The notes under the pieces were generated by a model. That model saw only the letters and a program-made list of their open reading frames with translations, was not told the DNA's origin and did not search any database. From the NCBI RefSeq assembly GCF_000142805.1, contig NC_013081.1, positions 1 to 64,000 of the forward strand: a stretch of 64,000 bases of DNA. Reading direction: 5' to 3'. The stretch is from Lachancea thermotolerans CBS 6340. Its lineage: Eukaryota > Ascomycota > Saccharomycetes > Saccharomycetales > Saccharomycetaceae. Below are positions 19,046-30,413 of this stretch, piece by piece; the stretch's first letter is position 1; each line of letters starts with the position of its first letter. The translations under genes were made by a program, and so were the position numbers.

Positions 19046-21895
19046 CAAGTTTAACTGATGGCGATTTACTGCCTATCGCGTTTTGGTTGAAGAAATCTTG
19101 CCCCATCCAAACCTGTATATTTATAACCATGATTGTTAATCCGCCATAGTAAAACTGGCATCGACATGAATACTATTGGCGATTGTTTTCGGACCTGTCG
19201 GGTGTACAGTTTGCATTAGGCGGTTTCCAGTGTGTGAGCGCCATTTCCAGGCAGGCATATGCAACACTAACAAGTTAACGGTCACCGTGTCGCAGAACAC
19301 GGTTGTAATGTAACTTCCAACGTCGGATAAGACGGCAAGATGGTGTCAAGCTCAAAAGCCACGGTACAGCGAGAGAAAAAATGTACTCCATGCATAAGAC
19401 ACACAAGGCGCAAGTCATGCGTTTCTTTTGAAAGACCGTGTGTTCGCTGCATGAACGAAGGAACCGGTCGGCATGGTACTCAATAATCTTGCCATGAAAA
19501 AGCCGTGAGCGTTTGGGACTCTTAGAAACCAGAATGCATTTGCGCGCATTTTCCATGCGTTCTAGCTAGCATTTGCTGATCGGAATACGGTGCCTTTGAA
19601 TTGCAAGGCTGGATACGAAGAATTTCGCCAGAACAAGGTAACGTAAAGTAACGAGGAGCATTTACTTCGCGTACTTTGTTTCCTCTTTTTCACACCGCCT
19701 AAGGTGTTGGTCGAAATTTCCGTCGGGGACGCGAGCATGCCTACTGTTGTGTGAACCGATGAATTTTATGAAATTGATGTCCTTATCCACTATCCGCGTC
19801 CAGCTAGAAGACACCTCGTGTTGAGACTTCTTTTGTCATGACCGTGTTAATGTGTTCTGATTTGATTTAAACGTTCGGTTGCTTCAAATCTTTTTTGCTA
19901 TGGTATGAAGAACGCGTTCAGGCATAAGAACTCACCTATATTAACTGTTGCTGCTTTCTTTTGTCCTTTACCTATACGACGCATGAAAAAACGTTACATG
20001 ATTTAAACGAATGAAAGCCTACTCTAGAGCTCTTCTTATCCTTCGCGTCATTTCAAGTTATAGTGAGTGTTAAAGTTAGTTCGTGCCCCTAGAATTGAAG
20101 ACTGATAAATGATTTGTTTGCGTTAGTTTCTGTTGAGGATTTGTAGTTCCTGAGGCTTCAATGAACTCGACAATCACTAAAGGTGAGGCACGTTGAAGAC
20201 TTATACGTGAGGCCTGATAATTCCAGGAAGAAAGCGAAGAAAATCATTCAATCCCCTCAACAACGTATTTAACCCCTCAAGGCATTTAAATTGAGCTCAT
20301 TTTACTCTTTAGGCTTTAGCCAGGACAAGGAATGTGCCGAGCTCTTTGCAAATTTCGCTTCCACCGACAATTAAAAACTTGATACTGGAATAATGAGATA
20401 GAGCCTTGACAAAGATTGCGCATTCTGCGACTGCGCTTACAGGTTGGAACTACCGGACAGCCAAGCTTCCAGGAGGATTTTTTCCTTGAAATAGGTGAAC
20501 GATTTCTCTTTCGGGCTTGAGTTCAACCTTGTAGTTATATGACCAGCCCTATTTTGCATTACAGTCATAAAATAATCTCTCACTTAGTATGAGTGCTAAA
20601 TGCTACCTCCACTTCCAAATCCTCCGTCACATTTTGAGTAAGGTGTTCTTGTATCTTCAAAGCACCAAATCAATTTCATAGTGTTGAAGTTCGCACACGT
20701 TCAGAAGAAAGCTTCTGGGGTTTTGAGGAGAAATTTTGACACCATCTTTAAAGTGACCTCGAAACGCTCAATTGAAGGCGGGTAACTGAGAATAGCGTAT
20801 CTTTTTAGGATTCTCTAAGGCAGCTGGCGTTTTAGAAAGAAGTAACACACAAACTTCTGGCAGGTGAAGGTTTTATCAGCCCAATAGTTGGGCAGCTCTG
20901 AAATTTATAACTGGTTGCAAAAGGGATCAATAGCAGTTAATACAGGCCGCTATTTGTTATTTTCATTTATTAACGCAATAGTCTTTTACTTCACAGGTAC
21001 CACCCGCGGTCAAAAAAGTATATTTTACTCGCAGCAGTCTGCCCCCATACCTGAGCTGAGTACACGAAAACAGGCTTATGGAAGAACTTTCGGGGCGGTG
21101 CTATATAGAATGCCTTTTTTGATATTTATGTTGACACTGAGCCATGGCAATATAAATGTTGTGGGTTTAGCACAAAGTTCTCTTATGCTCTGAAATGTAG
21201 TCGAGCTGAGATGGGGTGTTTTAAATCTCTACGCAGATACTTGACGCAATCAACACCACATCTTGAGCTTTCCATCTTCTAACGCACTATTTTCTTTTAA
21301 AATCGCTGTATTCTCTGTTGGTAGCTCTAAAAAGATAACAGAATAATGCGCATCAACTAAAGCTGATCTTGGCACTAGCAACTAGTTGCACGAAAGATTT
21401 TATTGGGCTACAAAATGTATTTCAAAGATCTTATTTCCAAATCAGATCGCCGCAAAAAACTGAGTGGCTTGCAAAGGAAACCGAGGTTTTATCCAGTGCT
21501 TATTTTCAAATGATTGGGTGATACGCTCCTGCGTCAAAGGCGATGAAACGCTGATAAATAGTTCCAGCACTTTCCGGCTACCGCACCTACAAAATGGCTT
21601 GATCGAAAGCGAGAAGAGGAATTGTTTTGCAGAAATTGTCAGGAAATCTACATCAAGGTTCCAACAAGTATTTTTTTTGTATTTAGAAAGGAGCAGTAAA
21701 CCTCAGTACGTATCTGATAGATTTTATTAGCAAATATACATTTGAAAGTGCCAGGGAGTAGTCGTTCTGGATTGGTATTTAATGCTGCCTTTTGAACTTG
21801 AGAGTTTTTAGAAAACAACTCCTTAAATACTTAGTGAGAACATGTCTAGATGTTAATATCAAGGTGATCAGAATAATATACCTAAAATTTTTCGA
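19046..21895. other. Long gene-free stretch upstream of the flocculin, 2.85 kb
   Basis: No supported gene. The 101-codon frame at 20888-21193 (+) starts only at TTG and has no family features; a frame at 19275-19556 (-) is equally featureless. The left part is upstream DNA for the flocculin, whose S. cerevisiae relatives have promoters of several kb. The right part is the 3' flank of PHO89. Confidence 0.45.
19118..19125 (-). promoter_or_regulatory. TATA box of the flocculin gene
   Basis: TATAAATA on the minus strand, about 75 bp upstream of the ATG at 19045. Confidence 0.5.
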
Positions 21896-23587
21896 TTATG
21901 TCATTTCGTATACACCACCGAAATGGGGAGCATTGAGTATAATACCGTTAAGTATTCCAGCAATCAGTCCAGCAATTGGTAATGTGAAAAACCAGTCAGA
22001 GTAGCACCAGGCCACCATCTTCCAGTTGACGGACTTAACATCTTTGTTACACAGCCCCACCGCGACAATACCTCCGACAGCAATCTGAGTAGTGGACGTT
22101 GGAATCGCGAGCTGCGTTGCCATTACTGTTGTGATAGCAGCAGCTAATTCAATCGAAAAGCCTCTTGATGGCGATTGTAGGATAATTTTATTGCCCAAGT
22201 TTTTAATGATTTTATACCCGTAGGTCCAGCAGCCAAGAACAAGGGCAGCACCACCATATGCTAATACCCAAACCGGTACATCAGATTTTGCTGCAGTAGC
22301 GTTGGTTTTCCATATCTCGTAAACGACAGCTAGAGGACCCGTAGCATTCGCGACGTCATTGGCGCCGTGTGCGAAGGACATTGTAGCGGCAGTGATTGCC
22401 TGTAGAACAGAATAAATGTACTCGACACGGTTGTCATAGTACTTTGACCTCTTGAACATATCTACAAGATTGTCTGATAACATGTCTTTATCGTTCACTT
22501 GAGCATTAACAACATCTTGCGTCCATCCATGAGAGGCGACCAACCAGAGAAGCTTGGGCCATTGCTTAGGGCCCTGCTTCAATAGGGACCACCAGTATTG
22601 CCTAGTGGTCATCTTGTTCTCTGGCTCAGTTTTGGTCTCGACAGAACCTGTCCTTTGAAGGTTGTCATCATTGTCGTTGATAGACTTGGTGGAGACATTT
22701 GGCATCTTGTTTTCCTCATCACTAACACCAACTAATGCTTCTTGAGGAAATCTTTTCCCTTCGTAATAGTCGATGGTCAACTGGTGATTCTCAGGCATAG
22801 GCGGAATCTCGTCTAAAGGCTTGAAGTAGAACACTGGACCTCTGAGAATGTCTGCAAGCTTAAGTGTCCAATCCTGATGCAAGAGCTTTCTTCTGTAGAA
22901 TGGATAGAAAAAGATGAAGTAGACAACTGAAGCAATAGCACCTGTTAAGACTATCGATAAGGCGGTTTCAGTTTCTGATAGATTGTCCAAGTGCAAATTT
23001 GGCGAGCCCTTCCACACGATCAACATCGTTAGGATAGAAAATGTTGCAAAAACCAACAGCCCGACTATTAATAAGGCATTTTTGATGGATTTCTCCAACG
23101 TCTTGACTTCAAGCACGCATATTCTTGAGATAGTGAAGATTATGGCGGCAATGAGACCAGCTAAGACTGGAGCAATAAACCAGGACGCAATAATTTGTGC
23201 AACACCATCCCATCCCCAGACCACTCCACCTGCGCCGCTGGCAGCAATACCGGCACCGAAAATACCGCCGACGATGGAGTGGGTGGTTGACACCGGGAGC
23301 CCAATCGAAGTCGCAATTGTCAGCCAACACGATGAACCAACCAAAGCACACGTCATTGTCAGCATTAGAACAGCGGGATCGTTGTTGAATGTAGATGCAT
23401 CAATAATATCGTTTTTGATTGTTTTTGAAACACGAGACCCCGTCAATGCCGCGCCCAAAAACTCGCACAGCCCTGCTAATATCATGGCCTGCCAGTACTC
23501 CAGCGACCTTGAGGAAATAGCGGACGCAAAGGAGTTTGCAACATCGTTAGCCCCGATATTAAAAGCATCCAGGAATGCAAACAGCAT
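21896..23587 (-). CDS. Na+/phosphate symporter Pho89, N-terminus cut short by an early stop
   Basis: Plasma-membrane sodium-coupled phosphate transporter of the PiT family. Both family signatures are present: GANDVANSF near residue 12 and GANDVANATGPL in the second half, with the STTHSIVGG and STTQIAVGG segments and a long hydrophilic loop between. Similarity to S. cerevisiae Pho89 is very high throughout, to the C-terminal residues. The open frame begins at the ATG at 23587 and gives 563 aa. In the same frame further upstream lie ATG (23624-23626), ACT, TAG (23618-23620), then codons for HQFDYIFAIA, which match residues 4-13 of yeast Pho89. So the native start is probably 23626 and codon 3 is a stop. 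Translation from 23587 would lose about 13 residues at the start of TM1. It may be a young pseudogene, a functional shortened form or a sequence error. Confidence 0.9.
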   Translation of the reverse strand: MLFAFLDAFNIGANDVANSFASAISSRSLEYWQAMILAGLCEFLGAALTGSRVSKTIKNDIIDASTFNNDPAVLMLTMTCALVGSSCWLTIATSIGLPVSTTHSIVGGIFGAGIAASGAGGVVWGWDGVAQIIASWFIAPVLAGLIAAIIFTISRICVLEVKTLEKSIKNALLIVGLLVFATFSILTMLIVWKGSPNLHLDNLSETETALSIVLTGAIASVVYFIFFYPFYRRKLLHQDWTLKLADILRGPVFYFKPLDEIPPMPENHQLTIDYYEGKRFPQEALVGVSDEENKMPNVSTKSINDNDDNLQRTGSVETKTEPENKMTTRQYWWSLLKQGPKQWPKLLWLVASHGWTQDVVNAQVNDKDMLSDNLVDMFKRSKYYDNRVEYIYSVLQAITAATMSFAHGANDVANATGPLAVVYEIWKTNATAAKSDVPVWVLAYGGAALVLGCWTYGYKIIKNLGNKIILQSPSRGFSIELAAAITTVMATQLAIPTSTTQIAVGGIVAVGLCNKDVKSVNWKMVAWCYSDWFFTLPIAGLIAGILNGIILNAPHFGGVYEMT

Positions 23588-24036
23588 CGCAATGGCAAAG
23601 ATGTAATCAAACTGATGCTAAGTCATTGCAGATCAAATTCAAATTTCTGCCGGATATTTGCGATTCTGTTTTGGGAAGCTTCCCCACAATTAACGGTCTG
23701 CTGAGCCGAAAATTCAGTTCTCTTATAAGCAGGATTGCTAGATCTATCACAATTGAGTATTGTTACACACTTTACTCGTGCGAGAACAAATTAGGGAAAT
23801 GGGGCTGGACATTGTTCAAAGTGCCTAGACAGCCATAATTCTTTTAGGATTTTTTATTGATCAATTTAACTGGAGCTGCAGCGCCTCCCCGCATGGTACA
23901 ATTTTTCAAGGTTTCTCATTCAGGGTCCAAGTTAAGTCTTCTTTGAGCCCGCGGCTTTATGAGTGACCCGGCGTGAAAAACCAATGTACCCAAGGACAAT
24001 ATTATTTTTACGCAGGGTCCAGCTTATATATTTAAC

Positions 24037-24050
24037 AACGTGGTACGTGT
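24037..24050 (-). promoter_or_regulatory. Candidate Pho4 sites upstream of PHO89
   Basis: On the minus strand this segment contains CACGTA and CACGTT cores side by side, about 410 bp upstream of the expected PHO89 start at 23626. CACGTK is the known Pho4 core and S. cerevisiae PHO89 is Pho4-driven. The cores are short, so the call is tentative. Confidence 0.35.
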
Positions 24051-26523
24051 GGTCTCCAAAAATATATTAAAGTTGCGCCACACCGTGAAACCGAAAGTGC
24101 CCACAACCAATATAGCTGGCTATAGTGAAATCCAAGTACACATATATGCACTAGTTGGCGGAATTTGGGAATTGGACCTAGATCTCCCTGGAATTTTTGT
24201 TTTGCGCTATTAGAGGCTTATAGGGAAGGACGCCACCTGCTGGTTTTGAGCTTTGACGGTGTTTCTTCAAGGTGTTTAGAACAATGAAGAAAACCAACAG
24301 GTGGCTGACTTGTCTATCCCTTTGACATTTTGAATGTGACAGTTGAGAATGGCCGAAGAGATAAGCAAGGGTTTGCGTCCTGGCTTGCTTTTGCTACGCT
24401 TGCGATGGAATTAATCTGAGGTTTAAAATACATAAAATTCTGTTTTAGGTTAAGCTGCACAATAAAGCAAATAGAAATTATTTGACGGAGACACGTCTGC
24501 TCTAAAATCATCTGATGTTCTTTGAGGTGGTAGTGAGGCGGCCCGAATGTTAGACATTCCAAAAGCTAAATCCAATAGTCTAGAGAATATAAATTGAGCT
24601 GCTATACCGCCATACCATGGCGTCTTATTGTTGGGAATAAAACTCATGTCTATTGTCACATTTTCTTTCGTTTTCAGACATTTAACAGAAGTTCAACAGG
24701 GTTGATTTAGGTATGGAGCCAGTGTATCGTTTATTGAGCATTGCAATTGCGCTTACGAGTACTCTCTTTCCAGGTATTCTTTTCAGCACCCATGTAGTTG
24801 TTACGTGGCTGCTTCGAGGTTAAAACTGCAAATTTATTAAGGCCACCGCTAATCATTGGAGTTCAGGTCCCGCTCGCGTGAAAACTTGCGTTGACATTTT
24901 TTTTTAATGTGTGCCAATATCAAGGAAGGTGAAAAGCTTACACTAATAAGTACCTCAGAAAATGTCAATTCCCTTTGTAGTAACACGGACAACACTAATA
25001 ACGACAGTAAAAATGCCCATGGGTTTTTAGATAGGTATTGATGAAGCTTTAACACCAATACTCTGTAGCAGTTCTTGGCACTAATAGTTTACGAAGAAAA
25101 ACATAATGATTTTTAACTTTTGGTTGATCCAGTGGTTCTCAGCTCTCCTTTCTTTCGCCGGCAATTCTCAACAAAAAACTCACTTAGTTGCGCAAGTTAT
25201 CTTTATGCACTTGTCTCTATTGGGCGATAAAAAGAGTTCCTGTAATAGGAAATCACAATGACAACCAAAGTTCGATGTCCTCTTGTGGTCTCTAGATACA
25301 AGTCTGTCTTCACAACCGCTTGAACACTCAGTATAAAGTTCACAGTGCAAGCTCATTGGCGCTTTCTCGCTATAATGCAAGAAAGCCACTGTCGGATTCT
25401 TTTTGCACAGAAATTTTTGGTTAGTAAATTTGTTTAACATTAACAGCCATTGATATACTGCCAATCTTTCGTGCTATAATGGCGTTGGATTTTGTGTTCT
25501 TTATGCTAGATAAAAGCATAACGTGAAATAATTGCAGTAGCAAATATATTCTAACCCGCAAAAGTGGAAGATAACAATTTATATTTGGCTTCTCGAGAAC
25601 AGGTACAAAGTGTCAATTGAACGTTGAGCAGGCACCACACGAAGAAGGCTAAATCACCCAATATCTCAAAGCCACATGTTTTTCTTGCCCAAAGAGCAAA
25701 AGCCAGCACAGCAGTTTCCCTCAACAAATAAAAGATAAGCAGCCAGCAAATTCTTCTTTAATGCTTTTCATCATTATAATGACGACAACGAAACCGTTGT
25801 TAAATTATTAAGCCTTGGATATAGAACTCTATTCTAATTGATAGTCGGTAAATGTGAATTCGAGGGGCAAAAACCCTGTTTGCTCCTGTATCTTTCACTC
25901 AAAATACGTGGACTCGGACAATTGTTTTTACTGTTGCCTTGTAATAGCAGCAGTGACAGTCGTATTCTCGGTGCCGAGGGTATATTTCTCAGTCCTGATG
26001 TACGGAAAACCCCCTTTTCTTAGATAACCCTTCCTGCAGGACTATGAATTGGCCCCAAACTATAGAACATCGCAACTTCTTCTCAAATTTTGACAGTACT
26101 TGCCCCAATTACAAGGAATAGAAGCTGCATCAAGAGGGAAGAGTACTAAATTCATAGCAATAAAACATGCCACTGTCCGGCCGCGCGCACTAGGAGGCTC
26201 TTTGTCTACTAGTTGTCTATTCTAGTGCGGAAAGATCAACACATCTTTTGGTTGAGTGATTCTCTACAAAGGCGTCCAGTATTTCAAGGTTTTCTCGTGC
26301 CTCAGAAATGGACTTTGCTTCACCATGGTAAGATATGCTACAAGAATTGCATTTTCGTCATAATCACATTTCCTTTTTCTCAACCCCCCACTACACCGGC
26401 TTGTTGGAGACGTTTTGTTGCCATGGCTTTGACTTGATGTTATAGAAAAGTTTCCGTTGCCATGACATTAGGGGAGCTACCAAATACCGCTAATAAACTT
26501 ACACCTTAGAATAAAAATTCACT

Positions 26524-26530
26524 TATAAAG
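26524..26530 (+). promoter_or_regulatory. TATA box of the ferritin-like gene
   Basis: TATAAAG ending about 58 bp upstream of the ATG at 26588. Confidence 0.45.
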
Positions 26531-26587
26531 AGCTTCCTTCGGCAAATGAGATGATGTTCAATTGCCTTTCTTGCCAAGCGAAGAACG

Positions 26588-27502
26588 ATGTACAGCTTTT
26601 TTGTTTTCGGTTTTTTCTTTCTAGCTATAGCAGCGTCGTTCCCTCTTTACAAAAGAGCTAATCTGGATGTCGACATTTTACAATTCGCTCTCACTTTAGA
26701 GCGATTGGAAAACAAGTTTTACAAGGAAGCACTATCTATGTGGTCTGTAGATGACTTTGTTGATGCAAACTTTACGGAGGATTTTTACACGCAGCTGAAG
26801 TACATTGTGCATGACGAAGAAGCACATTTGGTATTTCTCGAGCAGACAATTAGGGCAACGGGAGCAGAGCCTGTACAAGCCTGTACATATAAACTTCCTT
26901 TGGACGGTCCAGCTGGCTTTGTTAAAAATTTAGCAACCTTCGAGGGCGTTGGCGTATCCGCTTACCTTGGTGCAGCTTCGCTGATTTCCTCAAAAAAATA
27001 CCTCACGGTAGCGGGGTCAATTTTAAGCGCTGAGGCTATTCACCAGGCTGCGGCTCGTAATGCGATTGGTGAAATCCCCATGGCAAATCCTTTCGCAACA
27101 CCATTGAGCGCAAACGCAATATACTCTATTGCCTCCCAGTTCATCGAGAGCTGTCCTGTTAATAACACAAAGTTGCCTTTCAAAGCATACCCTGAGCTTT
27201 TTGTCACACAGGGCCTACCAACTGCTATGAACTCGTCTATAACATTTGCCAGCAATGGTACACTACCAAACTCAACACAAATTTATGTGACATTTGTGAG
27301 CGGCCTTGACGTTATCCCGGTAGCTGGCTCAAGAAATGGCAGTTCAATACGAGCAACTGTGCCCGAAATGGTTTCTGGCCAGTCCTATGTGTTTTTGACC
27401 ACAGGTAATTCAAGTAATCTGACAGACTCTAATATCCTGTATGGACCTGCAATAATCGAGGTTACACCCTCAAGCCCCACGTTCAATGTGTCTATCTTTT
27501 GA
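26588..27502 (+). CDS. Secreted ferritin-like domain protein (Rds1-like)
   Basis: 304-aa protein with an N-terminal signal peptide (about 1-17) and several N-glycosylation sequons in the C-terminal third, so probably secreted or wall-bound. The middle (about 28-200) is a ferritin-like four-helix domain: LQFALTLERLENKFYKEAL, then HDEEAHLVFLEQTI, then AEAIHQAAARNAIGE. These give the E...Y / EExxH / ExxH pattern of the fungal family that includes S. pombe Rds1, a starvation- and stress-responsive protein of unknown chemistry. The C-terminal part is Ser/Thr-rich beta-like sequence without a name. The gene is intact. It is convergent with the oxygenase gene downstream. The metal and reaction are unknown. 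Confidence 0.8.
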   Translation: MYSFFVFGFFFLAIAASFPLYKRANLDVDILQFALTLERLENKFYKEALSMWSVDDFVDANFTEDFYTQLKYIVHDEEAHLVFLEQTIRATGAEPVQACTYKLPLDGPAGFVKNLATFEGVGVSAYLGAASLISSKKYLTVAGSILSAEAIHQAAARNAIGEIPMANPFATPLSANAIYSIASQFIESCPVNNTKLPFKAYPELFVTQGLPTAMNSSITFASNGTLPNSTQIYVTFVSGLDVIPVAGSRNGSSIRATVPEMVSGQSYVFLTTGNSSNLTDSNILYGPAIIEVTPSSPTFNVSIF

Positions 27503-28102
27503 TCATAAAGTTTCAATTGGACTGAGTAGTAGCTCCTATAATTACATATGCCTATAGTAAGACTTATGACCACCCCTGGTGATAGGTGGGTCATTATGTT
27601 TTGTTTTTTTTTATTCCTAGCTGGGTTGAGGTATCTGGTAACGCTTCTAAACAATGTACTCTTCATAATACTAGAAATCTGATCATGAGATTATGCGTAA
27701 CCATGAGCTGTTGATCTGTGAAAAAAATGCATTTTCTAAGATGACGAAGAAAACCCTGACAATAAACACAATGCGTTTGTGAGCTTAAAGAGACATGAAA
27801 GAGGAGCCTGCTGATCTTCTACCAGAATTTAGCTTTTCTTTGCAACCATCGCTCTAGTACTAATTATGGCTTGGCCATATACGCTTTTATGTGTTGAAAA
27901 TGGTCTTAAATGACTGATAGCCTGGTCTCTTCGCATCAAACTGGCGCTTGTTTACACTTGGTGCGTAAAAAATTTGAGGGACATAAAAGCATCCTCGAAA
28001 ATTTTTTCGCTAAACTGTTTGACTTAGCGAGGCAGACTTCAATCCTTTCTGCGACCTCGCACCAAAATGTAACTACTGAAAGACTACAGTGGCAATGCGA
28101 GC
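27503..28102. other. Convergent intergenic region
   Basis: About 600 bp between convergent genes. A T-rich run near 27600 could aid termination. The 87-codon frame at 27910-28173 (+) overlaps the oxygenase gene on the other strand and is not supported. Confidence 0.45.
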
Positions 28103-29218
28103 TCAGTCTCCGCGCAGAACTTGCTCCAATATTTCAGGATACCATTTGGCAGCAACATCTTGATGTGATTTAATTCTGTTTCGGAAAACAGCATAGCCAA
28201 TAGGGTGATCGTTTGAACCGGGTGTAAACTGGAATCCTATGTTAGATCCCCAGTTAGTAATTAGTTTGTCTCTTTTGTCCTTCAATTTCAGAATTTCTTG
28301 CGGTATATCTAGTATAGCGCTTTTGTGAGCGTCTAGATCAATTGTCTGGAAAAAGGGGATGGACAACCTAGTACCGGAGCCCCCTTGTGGGCTCGTGACT
28401 TTGTGGATTGTAGCCTTACAAACGCCTTTTGTGATAGCTTCTAGTGTTTGACCTACTGCGACAACAAGGCTTCCTTGAACATTATCTATTGGGATCCAGT
28501 CTCCTTGGAAATTCTGAACCTGAAGAGACCCTTTATGGTCTGAAGCTTGGTAAATAAATGTAAAAAAATCAGAATCGCGGTGAGCCCCAACTCCTTGTCC
28601 TTGATCCTGTTCTAATGTGCTTCCTTCTATGCTTGACTGTGGGGTGTCTTTTTTTTCAGGGTATGCAATCAATTTCATTTTGCATTGTTGATTCTCTTTG
28701 AAGTATGAGTCGAAGCCATCAGGAGGCAGCCCAATGGCTTCACAGATCAGGCCTCTGAAGCTTTTGCTTAATTTAGTCATTTGTTCAATATAAGCAGTGA
28801 CCACAGGACGGAATTCTGGTGCAAACTCATCTCTTGGCCAGAGATTTGGACCCTCAATTTGCTTATACAGAGGCTCTCCTTCTTTCGGCTCAGGAAGCTC
28901 CGTTGCTAGGTCAATTTGCTCTCTCCAGTCTGCTTTGCCGCCAGTGATTTCATTCGCAAGTCGAGTGTAGCCTAAGAAATGCGGGGAATTTATCATTTCG
29001 CACTCGGTTTTTACATGATCCGGGAGTGAAAAAAACTTCACTGCTTGAGTTTTGATCCTCTCAAAATTTTGATGAGAAGGACCGTGCTCTTCGAAATCGG
29101 TGATGAGCAGGAACCCTACATTTATCAGAGCTTCTCGAAGACATTCAAGAAACCGCGGCTTTTTATCTGCGCTATAGGCGTCAGCTAAGCTTAGTACGGG
29201 AATTTTGTTGAAGGACAT
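28103..29218 (-). CDS. 2-oxoglutarate/Fe(II)-dependent oxygenase
   Basis: 371 aa from the ATG at 29218; the frame continues to a GTG at 29242. The N-terminal DIOX_N region begins IPVLSLADAY and includes EALINVGFLLITDFEEHG. The core oxygenase domain holds the full iron triad, H213 and D215 in GAHRDSDFF and H272 in CKATIHKV, and the 2-oxoglutarate-binding pair R284/S286 in GTRLSIPFF. All catalytic residues are therefore present. It belongs to the isopenicillin N synthase/flavonol synthase-like superfamily, which is common in filamentous fungi. The substrate is unknown. It lies 1.2 kb from the nitrilase on the same strand, so a shared catabolic role is possible but unproven. Confidence 0.85.
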   Translation of the reverse strand: MSFNKIPVLSLADAYSADKKPRFLECLREALINVGFLLITDFEEHGPSHQNFERIKTQAVKFFSLPDHVKTECEMINSPHFLGYTRLANEITGGKADWREQIDLATELPEPKEGEPLYKQIEGPNLWPRDEFAPEFRPVVTAYIEQMTKLSKSFRGLICEAIGLPPDGFDSYFKENQQCKMKLIAYPEKKDTPQSSIEGSTLEQDQGQGVGAHRDSDFFTFIYQASDHKGSLQVQNFQGDWIPIDNVQGSLVVAVGQTLEAITKGVCKATIHKVTSPQGGSGTRLSIPFFQTIDLDAHKSAILDIPQEILKLKDKRDKLITNWGSNIGFQFTPGSNDHPIGYAVFRNRIKSHQDVAAKWYPEILEQVLRGD

Positions 29219-30413
29219 CTCTTTTAGCAGTAGCACCTGCACTTGTGATTAATGGACTCAAACATGCAGCTCTTGTACTCTAGTAATTGTGTATATATCG
29301 TTGAAGGGAGTCTATTTTTGCCTCAGCCACAGTTAGTTAATATTCCACTCCGACTTTGGAAAAAAACGTGATGGCGGAGATTTCTGTGTGTTAGCTCCTA
29401 CCAATAATATCAGCTCCACAGCGGAAAATCAAGATAAGATCAACATTGGTTCGCGCGAAGAAAGGAACTATGGGCGGCACACATTTCGGCACTTCGAGAG
29501 TATTATTTCAGCGCTCGATATTTTTATGTGAGTTTATAGTATATTTCGAGGAAATATGGTGGGGGAACTTGTGATCGGCCGCCTTGAGGAGCGAATTGTT
29601 ACAATCCTCAAAGCTAAACAACTTCATTAAGTTCAGCTCATTTTGTTGCATTATAGCTGTGGGAGGATACAATAATCCTTAAGCGAGATAAGCTCTGGCC
29701 ACCGGTTTATATGAGGGGCCAGATTGTTACATCCTTATTCTACTTTAGTTCATTGAGTTTTTGGCCAAGGAGGACCGGTTTAGTAATCTGTCAAGCTTTC
29801 TGAAAAGGTAGCTGCTTATTTCAAAATGTATATTAATCACCCCATGATATGGTTTGAGACGGTTTATTTGTTCCTTAATTCGAACATAGGTTGATATTCG
29901 ACGGCTTTCTAAACGGATTGGGCTTCTCCTGCCCTTATTATGATATTTTTATAATGAGAGTAAGTTCGGCCTTTATTGAGGGTGGAGTTGAGTTTAAGGC
30001 GATCTGCTTAAGTGATCTTTTCTAGTGGCTGCCGTCTCAAGTTTTAAGACACAATCTTTTTCATCTTCAGATTCTAAGTGCGTTGAATTTCTAAGCTGTT
30101 GCATTGTGGCAACTTCGAAGCCCGGCGCAGCTCCGTTTTCAAAAAAAGAAGATAGTCACTTGAAAGGTTTCCTGTACCCATTTGAACGATTGTTGGTTTT
30201 CAGAACTACCAAAATATAATCCTGATTGTCCTATCTCATAATTTAGTGAAATACGCACCCATTGCTATGGTGACTGTGGGTGTTATCAGAGCTAAAGCGG
30301 TGCTTTTAATGCACGGTCGATAGGTGCATCATTGCTGCCAAAATTCATCGGCTCATCAAATCTTCGAAACAGAACTTGAAGAGAAGCTTTTGGGAGTTTT
30401 TTACAGCATGCTG
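29219..30413. other. Gene-free stretch, promoter side of the oxygenase
   Basis: No supported gene; a 64-codon frame at 30025-30219 (+) is featureless. TATATA near 29293 on the minus strand could serve the oxygenase gene. Confidence 0.45.

Larger units (their letters stand above)
23627..26587. other. Long divergent gene-free stretch, 2.96 kb
   Basis: Between PHO89 (-) and the ferritin-like gene (+). All open frames are short and featureless. A TATA-like TTATATATTT lies near 24023, by the candidate Pho4 cores. Poly-T and AT-rich stretches are common. No RNA gene is recognised. Confidence 0.45.

Noticed and set aside
20888-21193. 101-codon open frame between flocculin and PHO89
   Set aside because: Starts at TTG with no domain or supporting promoter.
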